From Daphnia carinata (taxonomy: Eukaryota; Arthropoda; Branchiopoda; Diplostraca; Daphniidae), in NCBI RefSeq assembly GCF_022539665.2, contig NC_081334.1:558001-622000 (forward strand): a stretch of 64,000 nt of DNA, given 5' to 3'. Every line of letters starts with the position of its first letter. Positions within the stretch are counted from its first letter, which is position 1. A program made the position numbers and the translations under genes. The notes below the pieces were generated by a model. The model saw only the letters and a list, made by a program, of their open reading frames with translations, was not told the DNA's origin and made no database searches. This document shows positions 49,001 to 61,564 of this stretch, piece by piece.

Positions 49001-52000
49001 GAATCGACGGCCGTCGTTTTCCGTACAAGCGCCACGACGTTGCCTTTCGAAGACGCCGATGACGGCATCATGTCTCCTGAACTGGACCCGGAAGTTTTCC
49101 TCGATTGCCACGAGCATTTAGAAAGTCCTGCGAGCGCTACGCAAAACGGGAGGACTCGGCAGGTTGCGACACCTAGCGCCAATTTCTTCAACTTTTTGGA
49201 TGATTTCCAAGATCCGTCCATCAGCCAGGAATTTTACACCACGTGCGGCTGGTTCTCTCCGCCAGCGCGTTCCTGGTCTTCGATGCCGTCGTTGCATTGG
49301 AATGCAGAAGAAAAAACGGAGATGAGGAGCAGCAGGAGTGCGTGCGACGTTTCAAAGTGCGATAGCGTCACGGGAATAGGCGCTTCCGGCTGTGTTGAAC
49401 AGACGTACGAAGGGCGAAGAGCGGCTCTCAGACCCACACATCCGTGGGGTATCACCTTTGATCCATCGCAAGAGATTGATGAAGAAGGGGCGGTGGAAGA
49501 CGAGGACGACGATCAGGTTAATGATAATGATGATGATCATTGGGAGCCGGATGGATTCCTCAACTCCGACATTGAGGAATACGACACGGGAAGTAATTCC
49601 GACGATGACGAGTACAGCACGGAACGCTGCGACCGTTTCGACGAATTCGGACTGGGATTCATCTCGGGCAGGTCCCAGAGAATGCGTTCCTTCCGCAGTT
49701 ACGGCGACAGTCTCAACCTGCTGGACACGGCCGACGACCCGGTGACTCATTCGACGAGCAGCAGCAGCAGCAGCAGCAGCAGTTCCAGTTGCAGTCCGGA
49801 TCGATCCAGTCCGGAGGAAGACCTTCGTCATCCGTCGTCTTCTCGATCAAGACATTCGGTGGAGGCGCTGAGCGAGGACAGCGGTTACGGTGACGCTTCC
49901 GGATCTCTCCCCCTGATGCAACAGCAGCAAAGCAAGCCTGACAATAACAAACGTGCAATCGCGAGCATCGAGGAAGTACGGATGGCCGACGCGTCAACAC
50001 CCCCCGCCAAGTGCTTGCACGCGCTCGAATTACCCAACAGCCTTAGCCTAACCATCTGCCTTCCAGATGGATCACCCCCTAGTTGCAGCCACGACGATTG
50101 TCAATGGCCTCCGGAAGTAGAAAGAGCAACAAGGGAGAAAGAGGACGACGCATACGGCGAAGGTTGGGACGAAGAAGAAGAAGAGAAAGCGGATGAATGG
50201 CGCGGGCAGAGCGAGGTGAAGGATAAGACAACGATGGCACTTTCGGCGTTGCTGTTGCGCCGCCAGCCGCGCTGCCGACCTACTCCGCTCACGTTGAAAG
50301 AAGCGGAAGAGTTTCTAATTGACGACGGGTCACCGGAAGTCGTAAATGATGGCGAATCCAGGTGTGGCGTGTCAGGGATTTGCATAGACCTTGAATCGAA
50401 GATGAGCCACACCTCTAACGGCAACGTCGCCGCCACCGCCGCCGCCACCACCACCAATGACGACATCCTGCATCGCCCTGGAACCGATTTAGAAGCGTCT
50501 AAATTTAACCCCCAAATTGGAAGCAGCGGATGGGAGGTTCCAGACGGAATGGGGGAGGCAGTAAAGGCTGCAGCGCATCACCAGCATTCACAGGCAGCGG
50601 ACGAGGAGGAGGAGAAGGAGCAACAGCAACACAGCCTCCACTCGGCTGACGGATCGGATTTCATACGGCCGCCAGACGCCTCTAAACACCAAAACTGTTC
50701 AGACCTTGGCCACAATGTGACGTGCCCACAATCGATCCCCTCCGCCATGGATTCGGCATTTTATCCAGCTCCAGTTGTCTTGAAACGATACGGACCTCGT
50801 CAGGAAGTCGAAGTGTACATCAGTCAGCAACAGTTACCCGTCGGAGCGGAAGCCGCAGATCCTGCAGTGTCCACACCGACGGCCAACGTCTCGTCCACGT
50901 CCATTCGCGGAGTCCACTTCTCGCCCGTCGTTTCGGCCGTCAATTGGCGAGAGAGTTACCTGAACCAGAGTGAAGATGATTGCGACGATAACACCTCTAA
51001 CGGTTCTAGCGCGGCCGAGGCTAACCGAATTCCGGAGGACGAAGAGAAGGAGAACAATTGCGATGCGCCGGAATCGGCTGTGAAAGTTGGACAGAGCGAA
51101 CAATCGCCATCTATGGTCGAAAAAGTGAAACTAGTGCCTGACTCGCCAATAGATGGCGTTGCGGCTGTCGAGCCGATCGCATGCGGAATACAAGATTCCG
51201 GCCGGAACGGTAGCAGCAACAGTTGCACGACGACAAGCAATAGTGCCACAACTGCTACCACTCCTACTACTACCACCAGTCATACTGGGACGACAACAAC
51301 AACAACATCGTCGAATAGTAAGAAGCCTCCCCTATTCCAACGTTTCTCCTTGTCGCGGCTGAGTGCGCGCATGTCGGCCACGTTCAGCCGTTCCGAATCG
51401 AAACGGGAATCGGGCAAGAAAGCAATCGTATCAGATGGTGCGATTCCCACCGAATCGAAGGATGCGCCGACAGAAACAACAGCGCCCGTCGCCAAGGGCA
51501 ATGGCAAGAAGAACAAGAACAAACAACAAACGGACGCCAGTGCCGAAGTCAAGCCAACTTCCAAGAAAATTGATGACTTCAAAGTTGTCAAAGAGCCAAA
51601 GAAGAGATTCTTCAGTCGACCGTTCCAGCGCTCTTCGTCCACTCCGCCGATGAGCTCATCGGGCACACCGGAAACCGGCGTTCAAACGCGCGCCACCTTG
51701 ACGCCGGTGAGCCCATCAGCGGCGGTGGCCTCCGGCAAAGAGAGCAGCAGCAGCGATGCCACTTTGGCATCCAACGTTTCGTGTCGTCCGACTGAAAAAT
51801 CGCAATCGCATCAGGAGTCGGTTGCTAAGCAACCGATCACAACATCATCCAACGACGAGAATACACCCCCCAAAAGCGAATCGATAGGTGCCGCCATTGA
51901 GGCTAGTCGTACGTCAGTCGTCACCTCGATTAGTCCTTCGGCCTGTGCTGGAAGTGGGCCGCCAATTCCTTCGCCACGCAATAAAGTTCACGCCAAACCG

Positions 52001-55000
52001 CCCCTGCCGCCCCAGACGAAGCCTCGAACGATTCACGCCCGCAAAAATTACCTGGTGCCAGTGGAGCCAGCGCCGCCCGTTCCGATGGTGTCGTCGGCCG
52101 GTCTGCAGCACGCGCTGCAGCATTTCAAAGAAACGGCGCGAATGGAGCGAGAACGACTAGCCAATTCGGTGCCGGATCTGGCTGCACCACCGACGCCGAC
52201 GCCGAGACCCACATCCGATTGTATTGATCCGCGAGGAAATGAGATGATGGCGTCGTCAGCGCCGGCGCCCTCACGACCTACGACGACGGCCACGACAGTT
52301 TATCCTGGCAGTCGTGAACGAGCTCGTCAGGCTGTCTTGAGTCGTGCGTCGTCCGTCGAGACCGCTTGGAATGCCACGGCATCGCGGGCGGTTTTGAATC
52401 TATCACGCCGAAATATTGCCTGCAGCACTCAAGAGTTTGTTGGTGCTGGTGGCATCAGTACTCAAGGTCATGGTCCGACCAAATCCCGTCCAGTCGTGCC
52501 CGGACTCTTGGAGACTAACCTGGACTCTGTTGTGCCATCATCCTCATCATCGCAGCAACAGCGCCATCCGCAGTCGTACAGCAACCGCAACGGCAGCCCG
52601 TCCGATGAAACGAATCTGGACGAGCTGATTCAAAACTTGCAACTCTTTTGCAACAGCAAACGTGTCGTGGAATATTCACCGCAGCCGCTGTCGGTCGACT
52701 CTGGCAGCGCCACCGCCACCACAACTGATAAGAGATTTAAGAGCATGCTCAATTTGGGATCGTCCAGTGCCCCGGTCAGTGTCCAGCCGGATATCGACAT
52801 GATGACCGACCCAACTTCGTCTTCCGTGCGTGTGCCCGACACTAACCGGGCGAAATCTATGGAATTTTTACTCGATGAGGACAACAAATCGGCCGTACAA
52901 GTAAGTCGTTTTTTTTTTCTATTTTCCTATTTTATTGTTTGAGAAGAGGATGTTTAAATCTAAAAAAATCCCCTGATTTAATATTGATGTTGAAGCCGTA
53001 AATCGATTAGCCCCGATCCTGCAATCTTGATATGCAAACTAAATGTGATGAATCGTTTTCGATTAAGGCTAACGCACAGATTCCTTTTGGGTTTTTCCCA
53101 AGGAATGCCGTCCGACCAAGTGAATTCCACTTGTTTTCGTGTTATTCCTTCTTCTTTTTTCTTACCTTGAAAAAAAAAAAGTGAACACACCCAGTCGAAG
53201 AGAGAGAGGGGAAAAAAGTTGGGTGAAGAGGGAGACGAGCCTGCCGCGGGCCTTTTAAAAAAAAGCTGATTTTTTTTTTCTTTTTTTTTTTCTATTCTTT
53301 TTTTATGTGTATATATATACCCCTCTTGTAAAAATACTTTCCAGCAAAAACAAATGCCGAGCGGCAAGGAAAGAACGGTCATGGTTGATTTATTTAACAG
53401 AAGAAGAGAAAAATAAACTCAAAAAAAAAAGGGGGGAAGAAGGCAAAAAGTTGGATGAATAGATGGAGAAAGACCCTGAAAGTGATGATAATAAGTCTGG
53501 AACTATTACACAGACACACACACATTTTCTTGACACAAGCTCTTTCATCCCGTCTTGTGTACCCTTCTTTTTTTCTTTAATATTTATCCGCTCTCACTCT
53601 CTCTGTGGGCCATGCATCACAAAGAAGTCAAGTGAGTTTTTTGAAGCGAAAAGTATCGATTTCTTTGAATGAATGCGCTGGGCCTGTGTTGCCTACTCGA
53701 CTGTTAACTCCGCACCATAATCAAGAGGAGGGGGGGGGAGTCTGAAAGAAACTTCTTTAATCCAGCGCTGTCGTAAAAAGGAAGAGACCGTGTCCGTAAT
53801 ATCTGTAAAGCTGGACTTGATTTAAAATCGTCATAGCTGGTATTTACTGTCCGTGGCCCCCCTCCCCACTTTTTTTCTGTTAATGGACTTTGGACGCTCC
53901 GGCTGTATCTAATCAATAGGGATCTTGACTTTCTCTTTATGTTCCATACTTTTTTTTCTCGGCTCGCGAACCGGTCGATAGAAATCGATCGCTTGTCATA
54001 CATCTGGTAGACGTCATTACGTGGGCAGGGCGCTTTGGTTGGTTCTTTACGGTTAGAATGGAATCTGGGTCGTGTGTAAATTTAAATTTGAAAAAATCTA
54101 AAAAAAAAAAGAAGGAAAAATCTGATTGCATACCGACGGATAACGTCAATCATCGAGACACTCAGTCACGCAGAAAGGGGGCAAAGTAAAACAGCCGTTT
54201 TTGCCCTCCAAAACAAGTACATGATAATATCGCTTATTATTACGATCGGCTTCGACCTTGGTTGCTTGGAAAAGACTAGCTCGTTCTTCTACGATCCATC
54301 ACAGTCAACAGCAGCCACGCAACATCCAGCGATGCGCAAAATCTAAAAAAAAAAAAGGCAGAAATAAACAAGGAACATGCTGAATCAAAGACTAGACTCT
54401 GTTATTGTTAATCTCTCCTCTCTCTCTCTCTATATATATATATATTCTTTCTGTGTGTTCCACATTCAGCCTCATATTGTAAGGTTTCAAGCTACAATGG
54501 CCACCGGACATATTAATGAGTTCCAATTCCAAGGCCGACAAGGCCTGAACCGCCTATTTTTCTCCCTCCCGCCGACGTTCCAACTCATAAATTTTTGACA
54601 ATAACCTTCGTATGCATGATCCATGATGTTGGCCGCGTTCAGACTTTGTCGCTTCTTTTCATTTTTTTGTTGGCCTGGTTTTGTTGTAGGTCCCTGAGAA
54701 TCAGCTGAAAAAGTGCGGCGAGAGGAAAATGTCGGAACACGAACTGCGCATCCAGCGCTCGCTGCAGAAGCTCAACGTGCCTGAATGGTATAAAAACAAT
54801 GCCCGTTCGGGGAGCAGCGGAGACGCGACATCTGGTGCCGCTCTTAATAGCGCCACCAACAACAATGGTACGGACGGATCGAACAGCGGGACCACAACTG
54901 GGGTCCTCCGTCGTCGGGATTATCACGGCGGAAGCGTCTGCTTGCGCAATGGTGGATGGACCGGCTTGAGCAGTGCCAATCGCGAGGCTGGAACGGCTTC

Positions 55001-57797
55001 GTCCATGACCAGTTTAGGTTCAGCGCTGAGCCGGTCAGGGACGCCTACGCGCGTAGTCATTCCCACGCGAGTGCGTCCGGATTGGCGGAGTATCAAATCG
55101 TCGCGTGAGTCACTGACCAGCCCAGCGGAGACGTGCCATGCCACCAGCTGGAATGGGCCGGCGTCGCTCAGTTCGAACCAGCAATCGTTCTCCAGATGGG
55201 GAAGCGGACGATCGAGTTACAGTACCTGCCCTTCTCCAGCGCCGAGCGCGTCCTCATCCGCCTCGTCCTACCGGACATCGTTGCTGAATCAGCACGGCCG
55301 GGCGCCCTACTTGGGCTGGCGATCGCAAGAGAGGCTCAATGCCAGTCCAGCACCGCTATCGCTCTACCAGTCGCCGGCCCAAAGACTTGCCTCCAGCCTT
55401 TTGACAAAGACGAGCTGTAACGATGTCAGCGACGCTGGCGAAAATCGTGTGGAAGTCGAACCCACCGCAGAGGGCGAGCAGCGCCAACAGCACGAAACCG
55501 ATGAAGTGGTTCGGTCCAGCATCCGCCAAGTGACTTCAGCCATCGTCCATTACGTCAGCGAGAGCAGTGATGGAGATCAGCCACCTTCTCCGGCAAGTCG
55601 CAACGGATTGTCACGCAGTCCCGAAAGGCATCCGCTGGAAGCCCTCTCCAGATCTCCCTCACCTCGTCGACAACGCTGTCTTTGGGTGGAGAGTTCGTTT
55701 GTCGGCGGAGGAGCCAGCCCGACCAGCCATCAGCGACCGGTTGACCCGGCACCGGCCGTTTCGCCCCTCCGTCCTGAATCGCCACCGTCTTCTTCTTCGG
55801 GATCGAGCCATCATTTGCATCGTCATCGATCGACGGGCACTACGGCCAACAATGGACGGCCAGGTGAGTTGATGCTGGCTTGAAAAAAAAGTCGAGCAAG
55901 AGGAGAAACGAAAGCCCCGCCCCCTTGACAAATTTTAGTCCACCCCCCCCCCCCATCCCAATTTCGGCCATTCTATTCATTCATGCAAAAAAATCTGAAT
56001 CGATTTTTTAAGCATTGGCGCTCGTCAAAAAAACAGAAAGAGTCAAAAAAAAGAAAAAGAAAGAAAGTAGACACATTTATTTTTGTCAGTTTAGAAAAAG
56101 TTTAATTGATGCCCATCCGCCTTACGTTTGACGTTTTTTAATGCGAAAGATTCATCGAACTCGCCGCGTCCAAAGCTACGATTTTGGCCGTTAATCGGAT
56201 TGACGTTCCATAATCTTGTTTTTTTTTTCTTCCTTTTAACCAAATTTTGACTTCCAGTTTCGCTTTTTAATTGTTACCATCACCTACGAACGAAAAACAA
56301 AACAAAAAAAAAAGTCTAGTGCCTTTGTTTCCCCCCTAAATCTGGGAAAACCGAACGGATTATTGTCTTCTTTTGAATCTCTTTTTGATATTTTCTCGAA
56401 AACGATCGAAACTCTTTGACGTCAGTTTGTACATAGTTTTAATAATTGGGCTTCAATTCGCATATTTATACATGGACAAATTTTACCGCTATTTCCTTTT
56501 TGCATCACTATTCTTCTTTCTTTTCCTTTCACTCGCTGCGTGTCTGTTTGTACAACACACACACACACACACACATACCCATGACGACTTTGTCCATCTC
56601 CGTGTAGTTTGTACCGTACCATCCCTGCGCCTCTGGTCCGCAAAACAAACAAACAGAAAAAAACATTAATCTAATTTCAATACTAGTTCCTTTTTTTTTT
56701 GTTGCCTTTTTCCTACATACCGCCTGACTTATACAATATTAGAAATGTTAGTTCGACTACGGCCCAAGCCATGTTATATTCTCAGTGTATAGTACTTTTT
56801 CCTTATCCCATTTTTCCCTTATTTTTTACAGCTTGATGTCTTTTACTTAGCATGGAATTTCTCCATTTTTTTTTCCTTTTGTTTGTTCGTTTCAACAAAC
56901 ATTTCGTGTACGTTTTCTGTGCGTGTTTGCTGTATGTGTCTTTTTTTTTTTTGTTTCCTTTTTGTTCTTTATTTCCTCCCTTATCCTACACTTTCATTGG
57001 AAAATGTTCGATTATCCCCTCGCTCTTTTTACTATTCAAAAAAATTATTAATTAATATCTCATCCGCCTCTCGCTGCGGCTGTAAAAGTTGCAATACAAA
57101 CAGCTTGATTAGTCCGGCCGATGTGTGTGTTGTGTTTTGTTATGGTGTTTCGTTTTTTTCCTTTTTTTTTTTTTTTTTTTTGATGGGTCTAAAAGCTGTC
57201 CGTCTTGACTCGGTTTCAAAAGTTGACGACCAGTAGATGACGTTTTCGTTATGATTCGTGCGTGCTCCTTTCACCATTCTTTTTAGAAATGATTTAGACA
57301 GTAAAGCAAACAAACAAACAGAAAACGGAGAGCGAAAGAAAGTGCCTATAGACAAAGAAAAACAAATACTAGTTAATGAGTTATGACTTAATTGGACCCT
57401 TGGTGCTTGTGGTGGTTCAGGGCTGAGTGATAGAACCGTCGCCGGGCCGCTGTCGGCCGCGGAAAGAGATGACGGCGGTACGTCGCCACAGCTGGGCATC
57501 TCACCGCCCGTCTCGGCCACCCTGGACGATGTCCTAAATTCATTGCTGGGCCTAACGCCTCCACAGAGGCACGGGCTGCTGAGACGGCCCGTCTCGCAGC
57601 CGACCATTCACAACAAACAAGCTCATCATCAACAACAACAAGATGGACAGCAGCACGGCCAGCAGCAGCCATATCAGAGTCAACATCAACAGCAGATGCG
57701 GGGAAACAACAACAATAACAGTATGGCTATCCATGAAGCCGCATCCCGGAGCTTCAACGATCTCCGTTCATCCACCACCTCGACATCCATCAAATAA
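43018..57797 (+). CDS. Large, mostly disordered protein of unknown function, 2135 aa (5 exons)
   Basis: Exons 43018-43300, 48200-48622, 48750-52900, 54690-55863 and 57421-57797 join in phase (1,1,0,1) to 6408 nt. The start ATG has an in-frame TAG 12 nt upstream. The protein has acidic runs (about 48771-48830, 49480-49550) and a basic KKKRRIS cluster. A poly-Ser run is coded by CAG-phase repeats. Pro-rich SH3-ligand-like segments (PIPSPRNK, KPPLPPQTKPR) lie near 51960-52025. Short segments look constrained: IRGVHFSP (50903-50926), the stretch RIQRSLQKLNVPEWYKN (residues about 1639-1655), RPDWRSIKSS, and VLNSLLGLTPP near the C terminus. No folded domain is recognised. A scaffold or cytoskeletal adaptor is a guess from composition only. 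Confidence 0.8.
43301..48199 (+). other. Large first intron (4.9 kb) of the disordered-protein gene
   Basis: The donor GTGAGT and acceptor TTTTAG/G bound it. It contains poly-T tracts and AT-rich sequence. ORFs inside it (for example 46582-46884 and 43535-44029) have low-complexity composition and no gene signals. Its length is unusual among the mostly short introns in the window, and it may hold regulatory sequence. Confidence 0.6.
49753..49800 (+). repeat. AGC trinucleotide repeat coding for poly-Ser
   Basis: A run of (AGC)n then TTCCAGTTGC encodes about 14 serines in exon 3 of the 43018-57797 gene. It is a likely length-variable microsatellite. Confidence 0.85.
56557..56576. repeat. AC dinucleotide microsatellite in intron 4 of the disordered-protein gene
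   Basis: (CA)n of about ten units in the intron between 55864 and 57420. Confidence 0.8.
57622..57720 (+). repeat. CAA/CAG-rich stretch coding for Gln/His/Asn-rich tail
   Basis: The last exon encodes a HHQQQQDGQQHGQQQ-type sequence followed by an Asn run, made by mixed CAA, CAG and AAC codons. It is a low-complexity tail just before the stop. Confidence 0.85.
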
Positions 57798-60739
57798 AAA
57801 AACAAAAACATAACAAAAATCTTAAACAAATCACATAGAAAACACGACGATGATGACAATGTAGTGATGAAGAAACATACGCCATTTCCTCCCCCGCCCT
57901 CCGCCCTAAATTTAATTAACCAAAGTTACGAATTATTTCCGTTCCAAGGGGCGCGCACACTCACAATCAGGACGTTCTCATCGTCGCTAGTTGCTCGTGA
58001 GGCTATAGCCGGCAAGAGAGAGTGTGTTGCCCGGGAGACATATTGCTATTGTAAAAAGAAAAAAAGGGCCAGCAATATATCAACGGAACTATTTGTCTAT
58101 TGTAAAACATACTGAAACGAGCGTGACGTACACAACATTGTATTCAATTTACAATTTCAGGAAGAACGCCAGTAGTTCGAAAGTGTGATTAGAGATTAGA
58201 AACCAGACCGACTATGACAATGACGAATAATAATCGAGGGCGTATAGGCAGTTAGTTGAGTGATGCGCGAACGGGATCCGTTTTCACTTGTTACTAAAGC
58301 TGTTCACGTTGTTCTGCTTTGTTGAAATTTTTCTAATGAATTCTATCCACGTTTCTGCGCAGTTCTTTAACCTTTCATCTCATATGATTCAAGTTTTAAC
58401 AATTATTGTACATTTTAGACATTCTTTAAACCATTGTTGTTGTTCTGCCTCGCTCTGAGATGTAAAGAATGATTCTCTTACTGAAATGTACCAAAAATCA
58501 ATCGAAATGCGGTTACGTCATCATTGTAATGATAACATTTTCTTCTTTTTACTACTGTTGGTCTATTTTCAGTTGGGATTACACAAAAGATTTGGGAAGT
58601 GGTTTACAGAATTTGGAAAAGTCTATTGGCTTCCGATAGTTCGTTTGCAAATAAGGTCCCTGGAAGGCTGGAATCCCCTGTTACTCTCAATAATCCAATT
58701 TTTGTTTCAAATGTTTACTATTTGAAAGTTATCATTGTCGTAGCCATCTAGCGGCTTCTTGGTGTACGAATTTTCACTTTACGCATGGCGTTACATTTTG
58801 AACAAGATATAACGAAAACGAACTAACTGTGTTAATAAACTTAACGATATTTTCACTTTCACTCGTCATTCTTTGTGCTTAAAAGAACAAATATCATGTC
58901 TGAACTCTTAATCTATGGCGAAAACGATTTTTTTTGTATGGTGCATTCCAGTGCTGTCAAGTGCCATTGCAAGAGTAGCAGCACAGCCTATACCACTTGA
59001 AAAACTGTTTTAGAAAAAATAGTTTACCGTCATATTATCTGGATGACGTGGACCTAAACAAGCTGGTTGTGGCTGCAGGATTTGGCAGGCTTCTACATGT
59101 CCTCTCTAAGGTAAGCCAAAATATGGTCAATTTGTATGGTTTTCTTGCATTGCACAGTAGGTATCTCAAGGTTAGCTAACACCTGACACCTAGCAGGGTT
59201 TCTTTATATCTCATTTAAAGAATAATAGTATCGGCATATGGATATTCTGTCTACTAAGTAAGTTTGATTTGTTAAGAAATTACCCAAATGCTTCGTCATG
59301 CAATTATGAGGACCTCATCAAGTTGATAGGATTATTCTAGAATAGCAGACATTGAATAGGCCTGGCTGTTTGGGGGGCAGCCAATATCTCCAAGTACAGT
59401 TATTCCAAACAATTGAAAAGGAGAAAGATGCATCTTCAGTATCACTCTGGCAGACAGCTAGTTGAGAGCAATATGTTCGTTTTCATTCAAGGAGAAGTAG
59501 GCTTTTACGATCGTTCTCTCGGCTTTTGTCCATTTTCTGATCGATCCGTTCTGCACAGTTCTGCAGCGAAGGTGGGACCTTCTGACGCAGTATGTACGTC
59601 ACTATACATTTCCAATGATTTAGTCAAACTCAAGAAAAGTGTTTATGCATATCTGATCTGAAGCCTTTCTAGATATCAAAAGGGGGGCGAACAGCAAATC
59701 AGTGGGATCAACACGAAAGAATGTTTGTTGTGAACAACTTGGATTATTGAAACATTTTTCTCATTCCTGTTTCGCAAATTCCAGGATTGTACTTTTGCCC
59801 TTGCAGAAAAATGTCAAGGGTATTGTGGCTAAAACTGAAAGTCTTACGTCAATTTCTCAGCTGATTGACGTTGTATATTTCTTCTTCCCCTTTTCATTAG
59901 TCCATCAGTTGCAATATTAATGGACTACACACTGCACGCCCCTTATTGCGGCACTCTGCATAATGAAAAGCCGTGCTAGATCGAGCTTCGATGTGGTTTT
60001 TTGTTCTTTTATCTAAGCTTTCTGAGTACTAGCAAAAGCAATCTTAGATGAATCAAGTTTTAATGCATACTTTCTGCTTCTACCGCTAGTATAGATTTTT
60101 TTTCGTCACGAAATAAGATCCCTGTCTGATGTTTTTCCTCGGCTTTCTTAAGAAAAACATTTCCTCGTTTTTTCGTATCCATAACATTGCTGCATTTATG
60201 ACTTCCCATGGCTGATAGCTGTCACGAAAGCAATATGTTGGCCGTTTTTTTTTCTCCATTTTTTCAAGCACAAATTCATGCGACGTCATGCAACATAATT
60301 TCCATTTTGGCGTGCATCAGCCACTCCCTTTTTATCTTCAGTTTCAGAATGGTGACATTAAATATGCTATCCATCGACCAAAACATCCGGCGAATAGTGC
60401 CTTAGTCGTTTCTGCGGTATAAGCGATTACCTTAAAATTTCTCATATTTCATAGTTGCTGGCTGGTATTGCTATACGAATCCAACTAATATCTATTATTT
60501 CTACTTTTTTAAAAAATAACTGATGCAATAGTCATCCCCTTGGCGTTTAAACTCCCATGCAAGAAAATGTTCCTCTTTATCGTTTTCAAATTGATATTAG
60601 TACGCCATCTCTTGAGCTTCCATCCATTTAGCATTCAAATAGCGCCATCAGCGGATGGATTAGAAAATAACAATGGCGCGAATATTTTTCGTCTGTTACG
60701 TTTTGAGCCTTAATAATTTCATTCTCGTGAATTAATTGA
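57798..60739. other. 3' UTR and intergenic sequence, no clear gene
   Basis: The first part is probably the 3' UTR of the upstream gene; an AATAAA at about 58833 could end it. A short open stretch at about 59021-59110 (reading YYLDDVDLNKLVVAAGFG) ends at a good donor (AAG/GTAAG), but no partner exon is evident. ATGGCG-containing elements near 60650-60680 may be promoter elements of the next gene. Confidence 0.4.
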
Positions 60740-61564
60740 ATGCCTACAGGGACGTATCGATCAGGTTTCCGCATGGGGCATTGTCACATTCCTAAATTAA
60801 GATTCAGTACTAATTCATTGTTCGCCAATAAAGCTTCTTCAGTCGCCATTGAGAACTATTTAATATTGTTCCACGAATGGCAAAAAAACGAACTTCCAAT
60901 TTTGCAAGCAAATCTCAACCTAAATCTAAACCAAAACTCCCGAACAGGTAAATATCTTATTTTCCTATGTATTATAAAGACAGAAAACCTATTAGAGCTT
61001 ACTTCGGCCAAAGCAGCCATATTGGTTCATTGGAAATCAAACTTACTTGAATAGGAATTAATAGTTTTTTGTTTTGTTTTATTAAGGAAAGGAAGAAACA
61101 AGTCTGTTGTAACTTACAATAGGACAAAAGGATCTACAAAGGGCATACATAGTAATAGCTCTTCATGCAAAGTGAAGACAAAGTATCAAGAGAAACAGAA
61201 TACTGCCAGAATAGCCACAAAATGTCGAGAAGTGGATGACTCAAGCAACCACAATTCTGGGCTAATATATGAAAGTGAATTAGAAAGAACATTAAGGTTG
61301 GGCATGGCTAAACTAAAGCCATCCAATAAAAACCATACTAGTTTCAAGAGAAATACTACATCATCTAATGGAAGCCTCAGACAAGTCTCTGCAATCAGCG
61401 AAACAGCCTATGCAAGTAATAATCCTTTTCACTCAAACTTAAACACTTGCAATCTAAATTCCGAGAATGGAAACTTACTTGTTGACAGTCTGACGTCATC
61501 TAAACCTAAAACTGTTAATATTTGGAAATTTAATGATGGGACTACTGTAAAAAAAATTTATTAG
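60740..61564 (+). CDS. Hypothetical protein, 226 aa, two exons
   Basis: Exons 60740-60947 and 61092-61564 join in frame (…NQNSRT/G/RNKSVV…) using donor GTAAAT and acceptor GAAAG. They give 681 nt including TAG-free reading to a TAG stop at 61562. The product is hydrophilic and rich in Ser, Asn and Lys, with an N-terminal segment MGHCHIPKLRFSTNSLF and a C terminus ending WKFNDGTTVKKIY. I see no known domain, signal peptide or membrane segment. The start is uncertain: TGCCTACAG at 60741-60749 could be a splice acceptor, in which case a further 5' exon exists and the Met at 60773 or an upstream one is used. Confidence 0.6.
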
